Origin: Dermatophilaceae bacterium
GTDB taxonomy: Bacteria; Actinomycetota; Actinomycetes; Actinomycetales; Dermatophilaceae
Direction of reading: 5' to 3'
DNA length: 43,897 nt
Assembly (NCBI GenBank): GCA_014377705.1
Contig: JACMPC010000036.1
Coordinates: 1 to 43,897, forward strand
Each line of letters opens with the position of its first letter. Positions within the stretch are counted from its first letter, which is position 1. This document shows, one piece after another, positions 25,701-33,174 of this stretch. The notes below the pieces were generated by a model. The model was not told where the DNA came from. It saw nothing but the letters and a program-made list of their open reading frames with translations, and did no database searches. The translations under genes and the position numbers were made by a program.

Positions 25701-27018
25701 GGTGCGGCTCGAGGTTGTTGACGGCTCGGCTCCGGTCCGGCCGGGGCTCGAGGCGATCGAGTCGACTCAGGCCGAGGTGGACCGGGTCGTCGACCTCGTG
25801 CTCGCTCACGCGCGCACCAGACCGCGAGAGTCGCTGGGAGTCATCGCGCTGGGCATCAAGCATGCGGCCCGGATCGAGGACGCCCTGCGCGTGGCCCTGA
25901 CCCACGGCGCGGCGCTCGGCGTCGGCGACTTCTTCGACGAGGACCGCGACGAGCGCTTCTTCGTCAAGAACCTGGAGCGGGTCCAGGGCGACGAACGCGA
26001 CGCGATCATCCTGTCGATCGGATATGGCAAGACCCCCCACGGCAGGGTGCTGCACCGCTTCGGGCCGCTCAACCTCGAGGGGGGCGAGCGCCGTCTCAAC
26101 GTCGCGATCACCCGTGCCCGCCGGAGGATGACCGTTGTGTCGTCCTTCACCGCGTCCGACCTGGACCCGACCCGGCTCAAGGCCCGTGGCACCCTCATGC
26201 TGCGCGACTTCCTGTTGTATGCCGCGCAAGGTGGCGCCCAGGCTGTCGCCGAAGGTCGTGCCCGTACTGCCGCACAGGTTCCCTCCCGAGGTAGCGTCCA
26301 ACCTGCCCCGCAGCCTCAACCAGGGCCGGACTCTCAGGGTGAGGTCGATGCGATCGGACACGAAGAGGCACGCAGGGGCTACCTGGATCCGTTGGTGGCC
26401 GATCTGGCGTACCGGCTGCGGGCCGAGGGTTTGGTGGTTCACACCGGGTATGGCGCGTCGGCCCAGCGCCTTGACCTCGCTGTCGAGGACCCGCAGCGAC
26501 GCGGCAGGGTGCTGGTGGCGGTGGAGACCGACGGCCTGCGGTACGCCGCGATGTCGAGCACCCGGGATCGCGACCGTCTGCGCGTTGAGCAGCTTCGTCG
26601 TCTCGGATGGGAACACGTGCGTGTCTGGAGCACCGACCTGTTCCGCGACCCCGCGCGCGACGTGGCCCGGATCAGCGCCGCCGTCCGCGCAGCGTCGGCT
26701 GCCAGGCCGGCCCTGACCAGACCAGACCAGACCAGGCGCACCGATGTCGGGCTTCCGGAGATCCAGCTTCCCGACAACAAGCCCGCCGCCACGAATCCCG
26801 GCGCCGCGAAGCCCGAAGACGCCAAGCCCGAAAGCGTGGAGATGGAAAAGCTGGACACTGAAGACGGGGCAACTGAAGACACGAAGCCGGCCGTCGCCCC
26901 CGCGCGGTCCAGGCCCGAGCAGACCCGCGATGATACCGACGCGGGGTGGGGAGAGCGGAGCGATGAGGATGCGAAGGATCAGTGGCTGCGCGACCAGCGA
27001 CCCCCGCACTGGGGTTGA
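22771..27018 (+). CDS. DUF4011 / SF1 helicase / Vsr-like (DUF559) nuclease protein
   Basis: A 1415-residue multidomain protein. Residues ~45-220 match the DUF4011 N-terminus (TWQRHLVDLGGRNTLLWHRD). The helicase core follows: Walker A GPPGTGKSQ at 325-333, Walker B FDEAS at 869-873, motif III VVVAGDERQLPPTSF, motif V VQGDERDAIILSIGY and motif VI RRLNVAITRARRR, an SF1 Upf1-like set. From ~1200 is a restriction-endonuclease-like domain with Asp1235 in RLDLAV and Glu1252/Asp1254 in AVETDG, then RDRDRLR and LGWEHVRVWSTD, as in DUF559/Vsr nucleases. The tail from ~1320 is Lys/Pro/Glu-rich and disordered. It should unwind and cut nucleic acid; this architecture has been linked to phage defence. The start is GTG (GTGGTG, either codon), without a ribosome-binding site. 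Confidence 0.88.
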   Translation: MVSQTQQDPAQQPTAAPPGLTPSLPGPQPGSGVARPSESGDPRADRVAAAVRTWQRHLVDLGGRNTLLWHRDLPSGTLDLTTAHPGGMAMLLAGRPTRLSDLVREPTALEEARRRVRTIRAKTLELREERGINAGYLAVGMATWRVPGAHRPPCAPVLLRSCVLRPTGAAHLDFDIDLGEEVELNPVLEHYLRSEQGIEIERDILEELATFTKGFDPQPVYAALTRMCREIPAFQIAPRLVLGTFSYAKLPMVADLAAQLETLADHDVVAALAGDPGALRAVRTTVPALHPDADPSREHLVLDADSSQQAVIDAVRCGANLVIKGPPGTGKSQTIANLIASLAGEGKRILFVAEKRAAIDAVVGRLGRVGLGDLVLDVYDGATNKRALAQELGRTMDSARGARDPDIAGIDRTVVDRRDRLVRHCAAMHDKRDPWGVSAFDAQVALARLWARRTPSISRVRLHGDVLRGISHGRVVELSQSLTEAASLGAWMAGKAAADDPWYGARVTSPDEAVKALEIADRLGAEGMDTVRQRLVAAMREVGLPDAQTVADWGRALVVVQQVRQTLEIFRADVFDLSLTEMVGATGGREYRDAHGLRPGLWSRMRLRRQARGLLRPGPPPVDLHSALIVAQEQRTTWARLAGTGGRPAVLSEIDEAQQAYDALADDLGWLGGRLATTVDGGDLLDTPLVELQDRCAALARRRDRLAVLPRVVSLIDELRDCGMGALVDDLAARGVAPIDVAPEMDFVWWTSLLDAVSVRDSDYGAHDGDFLRRVAAEYVEADHAHLAGTVDRVRAAVGRRLREVLDDHPEQEAVVRAEAVKSRRHRPLRDLLPRAGETLTAIKPCWAMSPLVVASILPAGRWFDVVIFDEASQIPPAQAVSAISRATQVVVAGDERQLPPTSFFTAALDEDGAADPADESLTDGFESILDVLSAALPIRRLTWHYRSLDERLISFANAQMYDGTLVTFPGTSDESVVRLEVVDGSAPVRPGLEAIESTQAEVDRVVDLVLAHARTRPRESLGVIALGIKHAARIEDALRVALTHGAALGVGDFFDEDRDERFFVKNLERVQGDERDAIILSIGYGKTPHGRVLHRFGPLNLEGGERRLNVAITRARRRMTVVSSFTASDLDPTRLKARGTLMLRDFLLYAAQGGAQAVAEGRARTAAQVPSRGSVQPAPQPQPGPDSQGEVDAIGHEEARRGYLDPLVADLAYRLRAEGLVVHTGYGASAQRLDLAVEDPQRRGRVLVAVETDGLRYAAMSSTRDRDRLRVEQLRRLGWEHVRVWSTDLFRDPARDVARISAAVRAASAARPALTRPDQTRRTDVGLPEIQLPDNKPAATNPGAAKPEDAKPESVEMEKLDTEDGATEDTKPAVAPARSRPEQTRDDTDAGWGERSDEDAKDQWLRDQRPPHWG

Positions 27019-27317
27019 CCTGCAGGGTTGGCGCGAGGGGTTTCAGGGTTTGGCCAGCGTTGGCTCAGAGGGGTCAGATCGAGGCGGGGGTTGCGGGGCG
27101 TCATACTTCTAGGGACGCCGCTGAAGATGACGGTCCGCTTGACGGCGGCTGGGTCTGACGCGCTGTGTTGACAGTTGCGGTGGAGAGACGGCCATCGGGG
27201 TGCGCAAGCGCAGGCCGGTGGAGTCCCGTCGCTCTCGAAATGTCGACGGCACAGCCAGCATTCAAGCGCGACAACAGTCGGCGCTTCGCATGATCGTGGA
27301 AAAGGTGAACTACACGG
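27019..27317. other. Intergenic stretch before the CoA-transferase gene
   Basis: No gene, tRNA or convincing promoter is visible. TTGACA occurs at 27168-27173, but no -10 box stands at the right spacing. Short hairpins such as GCCA/TGGC near 27050 may end the helicase transcript. Confidence 0.4.
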
Positions 27318-28838
27318 ATGACAGACCAGTCGCAGATTCGGATCAAGGCTTTCGCTGACAAGATCATGTCGGCTGAGGCAGCCGCCGAATTCATCCCCGC
27401 GGGTTCGAATGTCGGGATGAGCGGGTTCACCGGTTCTGGCTATCCCAAGGCAGTGCCCGGGGCAATGGTGGCACGCGCGCGGGATGCGCGGGCAGCCGGG
27501 GAAAGCTATGCCGTCAGTGTCTGGACCGGCGCCTCGACCGCCCCGGAGCTGGACGGTGCGATGGCGGAGGTCGACGGCGTCCACCTGCGCATGCCCTACC
27601 AGTCCGACCCGATCAGCCGCTCCAAGATCAACGCCGGGTTGATGGAGTACACGGACATCCACCTGTCCCACGTTGCGCAGATGGTGTGGGAGGGCTTCTT
27701 CGGGCACATGGACGTCGCCGTGGTTGAGGTGGCCGGGATCACCGAGGAGGGCGAGCTGATCCCCTCGACCTCGGTCGGCAACAACAAGACCTGGATCGAC
27801 CAGGCCGACAAGGTGATCCTCGAGGTGAACTCCGCGCAGCCCCTTGGGCTTGAGGGCATGCACGACATCTACTACGGCACCGCGCTGCCCCCGAACCGCA
27901 AGCCGCTGCTGATCAGCAAGGTCGCCGATCGGGTCGGGGTGCCCTACCTGCACGTCGCCCCGGAGAAGGTCATCGCGGTCGTGGAGACGAACAACCCGGA
28001 CCGCAACACGCCGTTCAAGGAGCCGGACGCCGACTCGGAGAAGATCGCTGGCCACGTCCTGGAGTTCCTCACCCACGAGGTGGACAGGGGCCGGTTGCCC
28101 GCAACGTTGCTGCCGATCCAGTCGGGCGTCGGCAACATAGCCAACGCGGTGCTGATGGGGCTCGACAAGGGACCGTTCCGGCCGCTGACCTCCTACACCG
28201 AGGTCATCCAGGACGGCATGCTGCAGATGCTTCACAGCGGCACGGTGAGCATGGCCTCGGCCACAGCGTTCTCGCTCAGCGAGGCTGGTCTGGCCGACCT
28301 GATCGAGAACATCGACTTCTTCCGCGAGCGGATCATCCTGCGCCCGCAGGAGATCAGCAACCACCCCGAAGTCATCCGGCGCCTTGGCTGCCTGGCGATG
28401 AACGGCATGCTCGAAGCCGACATGTACGGCAACGTCAACTCCACCCACCTCATGGGCTCGAGCATGATGAACGGCATCGGCGGGTCAGGCGACTTCGCCC
28501 GCAATGCCTACATCTCGATGTTCCTGTCGCCGTCCACCGCAAAGGGCGGGAAGATCTCCTGCATCGTGCCGATGGCCAGCCACGTCGACCACACCGAGCA
28601 CGACACCCATGTCATCGTCACCGAGCAGGGGCTGGCCGATCTGCGAGGCTTGCCGCCGCGTCGCCGTGCCCAGCAGATCATCGATCACTGTGCGCACCCG
28701 GACTACCGCCCGGCGCTGCAGGACTACCTTGACCGGGCGACGGCCACCGCGAAAGGCAAGCACACCCCGCACATCCTCGGCGAGGCTCTGTCGTGGCATG
28801 AGCGGTTCCTCAAGGACGGCACGATGCAGCCCGTCTGA
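27318..28838 (+). CDS. Succinyl-CoA:acetate CoA-transferase / acetyl-CoA hydrolase family
   Basis: A 506-residue class I CoA-transferase of the Cat1/AarC/Ach1 family. It moves CoA between succinate and acetate (or propionate), linking acyl-CoA overflow to the TCA cycle. GMSGFTGSGYPKAVPGAMVA starts the N-terminal domain. The catalytic glutamate is Glu295 in LTSYTEVIQDGMLQ, matching Glu294 of AarC; it forms the glutamyl-CoA thioester. NSTHLMGSSMMNGIGGSGDF and ASHVDHTEHDTHVIVTEQGL lie in the C-terminal domain, all typical. The ATG has AAGGTGA 9 bases upstream. It ends at a strong hairpin shared with convergent mscL. Hydrolase against transferase activity cannot be decided from sequence, but the conserved core favours transferase. 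Confidence 0.92.
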   Translation: MTDQSQIRIKAFADKIMSAEAAAEFIPAGSNVGMSGFTGSGYPKAVPGAMVARARDARAAGESYAVSVWTGASTAPELDGAMAEVDGVHLRMPYQSDPISRSKINAGLMEYTDIHLSHVAQMVWEGFFGHMDVAVVEVAGITEEGELIPSTSVGNNKTWIDQADKVILEVNSAQPLGLEGMHDIYYGTALPPNRKPLLISKVADRVGVPYLHVAPEKVIAVVETNNPDRNTPFKEPDADSEKIAGHVLEFLTHEVDRGRLPATLLPIQSGVGNIANAVLMGLDKGPFRPLTSYTEVIQDGMLQMLHSGTVSMASATAFSLSEAGLADLIENIDFFRERIILRPQEISNHPEVIRRLGCLAMNGMLEADMYGNVNSTHLMGSSMMNGIGGSGDFARNAYISMFLSPSTAKGGKISCIVPMASHVDHTEHDTHVIVTEQGLADLRGLPPRRRAQQIIDHCAHPDYRPALQDYLDRATATAKGKHTPHILGEALSWHERFLKDGTMQPV

Positions 28839-28845
28839 CCCGGCC

Positions 28846-28890
28846 TGACGAAGGGTGCCGACTCCGGCTCGGGGTGGGTGCCCTTCGTCA
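28846..28890. terminator. Bidirectional terminator between CoA-transferase gene and mscL
   Basis: Perfect 10-base arms TGACGAAGGG (28846-28855) and CCCTTCGTCA (28881-28890) with a 25-base loop, 8 bases after the CoA-transferase stop and 23 bases from the mscL stop on the other strand. The stem is symmetrical and can serve both genes. Confidence 0.6.
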
Positions 28891-28912
28891 TACCGCCTCG
28901 GTCAGCCCTGGC

Positions 28913-29269
28913 TCAGTCGCGAGCCCGCAGGGAGTCTCGGATCTCGGTCAGCAATACGATCTCTGCGCCGGTGGCCTTCGGATGGGCAGTGCCGGAACGC
29001 TCCTTCGCCGCCTCGTAGGGCTTGACCACGAAGAAATAGACGATCACAGCCAGGATGACGAAACCGACGAGCGCCGTGATGAAGACGCCGATCGGCACGC
29101 CGCCGGGCGTGATGTCGTCGAAGTTTGGCTGACCGCCGATCTTGCCTATCAACGACATGATGACGGCCACGAAAGCCTTGACCACGGTGCCGAAAGCGGC
29201 CGCCATCACGAAAGCGACGGCGAGCTCGACCAGATTCCCCTGCATCACGAACTTCCTGAGTCCACTCAT
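28913..29269 (-). CDS. mscL: Large-conductance mechanosensitive channel
   Basis: A 118-residue MscL, a pentameric pore that opens under membrane tension to release solutes during osmotic downshock. The N-terminal amphipathic helix and first transmembrane helix read GLRKFVMQGNLVELAVAFVM then AAAFGTVVKAFVAVIMS, with the Gly/Ala-rich gate. The periplasmic loop has DDITPGGVPIGVF. The second helix is ALVGFVILAVIVYFFVVKPY, and the C-terminal helical bundle starts with GAEIVLLTEIRDSLRAR. Length is slightly shorter than the E. coli protein and like other actinobacterial forms. It converges on the CoA-transferase gene. Confidence 0.95.
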   Translation of the reverse strand: MSGLRKFVMQGNLVELAVAFVMAAAFGTVVKAFVAVIMSLIGKIGGQPNFDDITPGGVPIGVFITALVGFVILAVIVYFFVVKPYEAAKERSGTAHPKATGAEIVLLTEIRDSLRARD

Positions 29270-29375
29270 GATCTGGGTCCTTCCTGGGTTGGATGTTGGG
29301 ACGCGGAACAGATTAGCCAGGGTCCGGTCCCCGAAAGTGCCTGCGGTAGCTGTGGTCTGAACGTCATCGCCCTGA

Positions 29376-30098
29376 TCAGGCAGTGGGGGCCCTCAGGACG
29401 AGACCGAAGGTGAGGTCGGACGGGCCGGACGGGCCGGACGGGTCGGTTGTGGCGAGCGAGGCCGCAGTGCTGGTCGAGACGGCCACGGTCACCCCGCCAG
29501 GAAGCCGGGACTCTGAGGTCGCCGACCAGGTGCCGCCGCCCGTCGGGCTGGAGTCCACCGCGAGCACCACGACGTCTGTGGCCACGAGCTTGCCTGCCGA
29601 GCTGATCAGATCCACGTGGTCGCCCGGGGTGGTGATCGCGGCCATTGCCGGGTCGGTGAGCCTGACGTGGGCGGCCACCAGCCCGGGTTGCGCCCCCGTC
29701 AAGAGCCCCGGGCCTGCGAGCCGAGCCGCGGTGATCGGCTCGCCACGTGACATCCCGGCGCCCAGTGACCTGCCCACGAGTGCCCCGGGGTCGGCCACGG
29801 CGCCCTCAGGTCTGAGGTCCGTGGGCCAGTCCGCCACCGCGAGGTCGCCCTGCGCCAGAACGTGCCCGGCCGTCAGGTCGTGGGCGACGATCACGATGGG
29901 GACACCTCGCGGAGTTGGATGTGGGAGGAAGGCGCTCATGGCCAACCCGGCGGCGATGGCGACCAAGCCGGCGGAAACGGCTCTGCGAAGCCGGGTTCGC
30001 TGCCAGGCAGGTCGCCGTCCGGGACCGATCAGACGGGCAGGCAGGAGGCGTTCGAGGCCCTCCCGGCGGTCGCTGCCGCTCTCTTGGTCGCTTGTCAC
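29376..30098 (-). CDS. SAF-domain membrane protein (CpaB/RcpC-like)
   Basis: A 240-residue protein. Residues 1-38 are polar and basic, ~40-58 form one transmembrane helix (AVSAGLVAIAAGLAMSAFL), and ~66-130 form an SAF domain (VPIVIVAHDLTAGHVLAQGD, then GRSLGAGMSRGEPITAARL). The rest is beta-rich (AAITTPGDHVDLISSAGKLV). This is the layout of CpaB/RcpC Flp-pilus assembly proteins, which sit outside the membrane. No tad or flp gene is near, so the pilus role is doubtful. The start is GTG at 30098, overlapping the mtnP stop by 4 bases (GTGA), so it is probably made by coupled translation. A longer frame inside mtnP is rejected. Confidence 0.78.
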   Translation of the reverse strand: MTSDQESGSDRREGLERLLPARLIGPGRRPAWQRTRLRRAVSAGLVAIAAGLAMSAFLPHPTPRGVPIVIVAHDLTAGHVLAQGDLAVADWPTDLRPEGAVADPGALVGRSLGAGMSRGEPITAARLAGPGLLTGAQPGLVAAHVRLTDPAMAAITTPGDHVDLISSAGKLVATDVVVLAVDSSPTGGGTWSATSESRLPGGVTVAVSTSTAASLATTDPSGPSGPSDLTFGLVLRAPTA

Positions 30099-30967
30099 CT
30101 GGGCAGGGCGAACGGCAGCCGCAGACCATCTAGAGATCGCCTGCACGAACACAGCGCAGATTCGTCGTCCTCGGGGGCAGGCATCGCCCCGATTGCCGAC
30201 TTCAGCAGCGACTTCAGCCCTTCGAGGCTCCTGGCGAACACCTGGAGCACCTCTTCGTGGGTCACTGCCCCGCCGGCATCGACCCCTGCATCGTGATCGG
30301 TGACCAGAGCGACCGTCGTGAAGCACAGGGCGAGCTCGCGGGCGATGGCGGCCTCGGGCATGCCGGTCATACCGACGACCGTCCATCCGGCCTGCTGGTG
30401 CCAGGTCGACTCTGCACGTGAGGAGAACCGAGGGCCGTTGATGACGACCAGAGTGCCCTCGGCGACCACGTGCTTGTTCGCCGCACGACCGGCGTCGACG
30501 ACGGCCTCACGACCTCGCGGGCAGTAGGGGTCGGAGAATCCGACGTGCACCACGGGGCCGACCGCGTCATAGATCGTGTGGTCACGACCCCAGGTGCGGT
30601 CGACGACCTGGTCGGGCACCACGATGGAGCCGGGTCCGTGCTCTGGCCTCAGGGAGCCGACAGCGCAGGGTGCCAGGACCTGCCGGACCCCGACCGAACG
30701 AAGTGCCCACAGGTTGGCGCGGTAGTTGACGTGGTGCGGCGGGATTCGGTGCCCCTGCCCGTGACGAGCCAGGAAGGCCACCCGACGGCCCCCGAGATCC
30801 CCGATGAGGACGTCGTCGCTGGGGTCCCCGAACGGCGTGCTGATGCTGAGACGCTCGGTGTCGGCGAGGAACTCGTAGAACCCTGAGCCACCGATGACCC
30901 CGATATCGGCGCGAGCTGAGCCTGTCCCCGTCCCGGGAAAGGCGGATGTGTCTGTGCCTGGTGTCAT
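30095..30967 (-). CDS. mtnP: S-methyl-5'-thioadenosine phosphorylase
   Basis: A 290-residue purine nucleoside phosphorylase (PNP_UDP_1 superfamily) of the MTAP type. It splits methylthioadenosine with phosphate into adenine and methylthioribose-1-phosphate, feeding methionine and adenine salvage. It shows the phosphate loop IGVIGGSGFYEFL, ARHGQGHRIPPHHVNYRANL (the MTAP/PNP signature), the base site NGPRFSSRAES, the sugar-site GMTGMPEAAIARELAL and VTDHDAG. The DHDAG form with Asp residues favours adenine-type substrates. The final ~25 residues (EDDESALCSCRRSL onward) are an unusual Ser/Cys/Arg tail. It starts 25 bases after a short extension rich in Gly/Thr. The SAF-domain gene overlaps its stop. 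Confidence 0.92.
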   Translation of the reverse strand: MTPGTDTSAFPGTGTGSARADIGVIGGSGFYEFLADTERLSISTPFGDPSDDVLIGDLGGRRVAFLARHGQGHRIPPHHVNYRANLWALRSVGVRQVLAPCAVGSLRPEHGPGSIVVPDQVVDRTWGRDHTIYDAVGPVVHVGFSDPYCPRGREAVVDAGRAANKHVVAEGTLVVINGPRFSSRAESTWHQQAGWTVVGMTGMPEAAIARELALCFTTVALVTDHDAGVDAGGAVTHEEVLQVFARSLEGLKSLLKSAIGAMPAPEDDESALCSCRRSLDGLRLPFALPR

Positions 30968-31076
30968 ACGCCGAGACTAGCCGCGGGTCCGGTCTGGCCA
31001 GAAGCCCCTGTGAGGCGTGTGGACAGTGGGGCGATGGCCCGCACAGATGTGGACAAGCCCCGCCGGATGGGCAGCC

Positions 31077-31526
31077 TCAGGCCGCGGAGCCTTCGGACTT
31101 CGAGGCTGACCTGGTGGCCGTCTTGGTGGTGGCGGAGCTCGAAGACGAGTCAGCAGAGGTCGTGGAGGACGAGCTGCCCGACTCGCTCGACACCGGGGCA
31201 GTGCTCGTGGAGCCGGAGCCTTGGGAGTCCTTGTCCGAACCATGTGACGATCCCTGGCGCGAATCCTTGCCAGAGCTCTTGTCCGAGCTCTTTTCCGAGT
31301 TCTTGTCGGACCCATGCTCACTGCTGCGGCGGGAGCTACCACGGGAGTCGTTGCGGGAGTCGTTGCGATAGAAGCCCGAACCTTTGAACACGACGCCGAC
31401 GGCGTTGAACACCTTGCGCAGGCGCCCCTGACACTCGGGACATTCGGTCAGCGAGTCGTCCGCGAAAGACTGAACGATCTCAAAGCGGTGTTCGCACGCG
31501 GTACACGCGTAGGCGTACGTAGGCAC
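31077..31526 (-). CDS. FmdB-type zinc ribbon protein with long Ser/Asp tail
   Basis: A 149-residue protein. Residues 1-50 form the FmdB/CxxC_CXXC_SSSS zinc ribbon: PTYAYACTACEHRFEIVQSF with Cys8 and Cys11, then ECPECQGRLRKVFNAVGVVF with Cys29 and Cys32, and FKGSGFYRND closing the domain. Everything after ~56 is low complexity, built from Ser, Asp, Lys, Gly and Thr (NDSRGSSRRSSEHGSDK and similar), about 90 residues, several times longer than in most relatives. The GTG at 31526 follows GGAGGAACT directly. FmdB ribbons are abundant, and their function is largely unknown. The neighbouring antiporter is on the same strand, 97 bases upstream. Confidence 0.88.
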   Translation of the reverse strand: MPTYAYACTACEHRFEIVQSFADDSLTECPECQGRLRKVFNAVGVVFKGSGFYRNDSRNDSRGSSRRSSEHGSDKNSEKSSDKSSGKDSRQGSSHGSDKDSQGSGSTSTAPVSSESGSSSSTTSADSSSSSATTKTATRSASKSEGSAA

Positions 31527-31623
31527 AGTTCCTCCGTTGGCACTCTCAGGGTCTGACTGCCAAGTGTACGGCAGGCTGCCGGGGCAGGCCCTGCTGTACG
31601 TGGCCGGACCCTTCGGGGAGGGT

Positions 31624-33147
31624 CTAGGTGGCGCCCTGGCCGTCAGTCGAGTTGTTCCATCCGGCGAGGCGTCCGAGCCGGCTGACCTCACGAACCCGCA
31701 GATCGGTCGCGAGCCGGGTCTCGGCCGTCGCGACGATCAGCAGCTGGTCACCGTGGCGCAGGGTTGTCCGCGGGGACGGGACGAAGCCCTTGCCGCCCCG
31801 GACGACCAGCGTGACGTTGGCGCCGGGAGGCAGCCGCAGCTCGAACACCTCGACGCCGTGCAGCCTGGAGCTGATGCCGATGGTCATCTGCAGGATGTCT
31901 GCCCTGAGCTCGTCCAGAGGCGTTGACTCGACCTCGAGGTCGACTGCCCGGTCGCTGTCCGTCACGCCGAGCCGGCGCGCCACCCAGGGCAGCGCGGGGC
32001 CCTGAACCAGTGTGAAGACCACGACCAGGACGAAGACGAGGTCGAACAGCCGCTGGGCGTCCGGTGTCTTCATGGTCAACGGCACCGTGGCCAGAACGAC
32101 CGGCACCCCGCCACGCAGCCCCGCCCAGGAGAGGAACGCCTGGTCCCGCCAGGGCACCCGGAACGGGGTCAGCGAGAGCAGGACCGACAGCGGCCTGGCC
32201 ACCAGCAGCAACACCAGCCCAATCACGATCGCGGGCACGACCTGAGCCCACAGCCGGCTGGGCGAGACCAGCAGGCCCAGCAGGACGAACAGTCCGATCT
32301 GGGCCAGCCAGCCCAGGGCCTGGGCAAAGCCGCGCACCGCGGTCCGGTGCGGTAGCCGCATGTTCCCCAGCACGAGTGCAGAGAGGTATGCCGCGAGGAA
32401 GCCGCTGGCGTGGAGCAACGCGCCTGACGCGTACGCCAGCACCGTCAGTGACACCACCCCGATCGAGAACAGGGCTGACGAGGACAGCCCGATCCGGCGC
32501 ATCAGGCGCCCGCCGCCATACCCGATGAGCAGTCCGACGGCGGCACCGCCGGCCAGCTCTGCGATGGCTATCAAGAGCAGCTGCCACCAGACGGGGTGGC
32601 CCGATCCCGGGGTGGCCTGAGCGGCAAGGGCCACCACCAGGATCACCACCGGAGCGTCGTTGAAGCCGGCCTCAGCCTCCAGCATGCCGGTGAGCCGTCG
32701 GGGGAGCGGGACGCGGCGCAGGACGGAGAACACCGCTGCCGCATCGGTGGAGGCGAGCACGGCGCCGATGAGCATCGCCGCGGTCCACGACAAGTCGAGC
32801 ATGAGGTTGGCGGCCACGCCCACGACCGCGACGCTGACCACCACCCCCAGGGTCGACAGCAGGGCAGCCGGCGCGACCGACTCCCGGATGTCGGTCCAGG
32901 AGGTGGTGAGTCCGCCCTCGGCCAGGATCAGCACCAGCGCGCTGTAGCCGAGGACCTGGGTCAGCTCAGCCGAGGTGAAGCGGATGCCGAAGCCGGCCTC
33001 ACCGATGACCATGCCGATGCCGAGATAGATCAGCAGCGAGGGCAGGCCGCTGCTGCCTGACAGACGCACGGCGGCGACCGCGAAGAGCAGAACGAGAGTC
33101 CCGACCAGAAGCGAGAGGTCGAGGTTGGAGACGGTGACGGCAGCCAT
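31624..33147 (-). CDS. CPA1 cation/proton antiporter with TrkA-C domain (CvrA/NhaP2-like)
   Basis: A 507-residue membrane protein. Residues 1-400 hold 12-13 hydrophobic helices of the Na/H exchanger fold, including GVAANLMLDLSWTAAMLIGA followed by STDAAAVFSVL (the conserved ND/DA region) and EAGFNDAPVVILVV. From ~400 a cytosolic TrkA-C (RCK_C) domain is visible (ILQMTIGISSRLHGVEVFEL, then RLPPGANVTLVVRGG and GDQLLIVATAE). This fits K+/H+ antiporters of the CvrA/NhaP2 type that expel potassium and regulate cell volume; Na+ cannot be excluded. The ATG has no clear ribosome-binding site and is only 27 bases from the divergent acylase-like gene. Confidence 0.9.
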   Translation of the reverse strand: MAAVTVSNLDLSLLVGTLVLLFAVAAVRLSGSSGLPSLLIYLGIGMVIGEAGFGIRFTSAELTQVLGYSALVLILAEGGLTTSWTDIRESVAPAALLSTLGVVVSVAVVGVAANLMLDLSWTAAMLIGAVLASTDAAAVFSVLRRVPLPRRLTGMLEAEAGFNDAPVVILVVALAAQATPGSGHPVWWQLLLIAIAELAGGAAVGLLIGYGGGRLMRRIGLSSSALFSIGVVSLTVLAYASGALLHASGFLAAYLSALVLGNMRLPHRTAVRGFAQALGWLAQIGLFVLLGLLVSPSRLWAQVVPAIVIGLVLLLVARPLSVLLSLTPFRVPWRDQAFLSWAGLRGGVPVVLATVPLTMKTPDAQRLFDLVFVLVVVFTLVQGPALPWVARRLGVTDSDRAVDLEVESTPLDELRADILQMTIGISSRLHGVEVFELRLPPGANVTLVVRGGKGFVPSPRTTLRHGDQLLIVATAETRLATDLRVREVSRLGRLAGWNNSTDGQGAT

Positions 33148-33174
33148 GGGTTCGATGTGTCATAGTCTCGCAGG

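Noticed and set aside
25024-27009. Minus-strand ORF of 661 codons over the helicase gene
   Set aside because: Opposite strand carries perfect helicase and nuclease motifs; the antisense translation shows none.
27168-27173. TTGACA considered as the promoter of the CoA-transferase gene
   Set aside because: No -10-like hexamer 16-18 bases downstream.
26979-28448. Minus-strand ORF over the CoA-transferase
   Set aside because: Shadow of a clear gene; no domain pattern.
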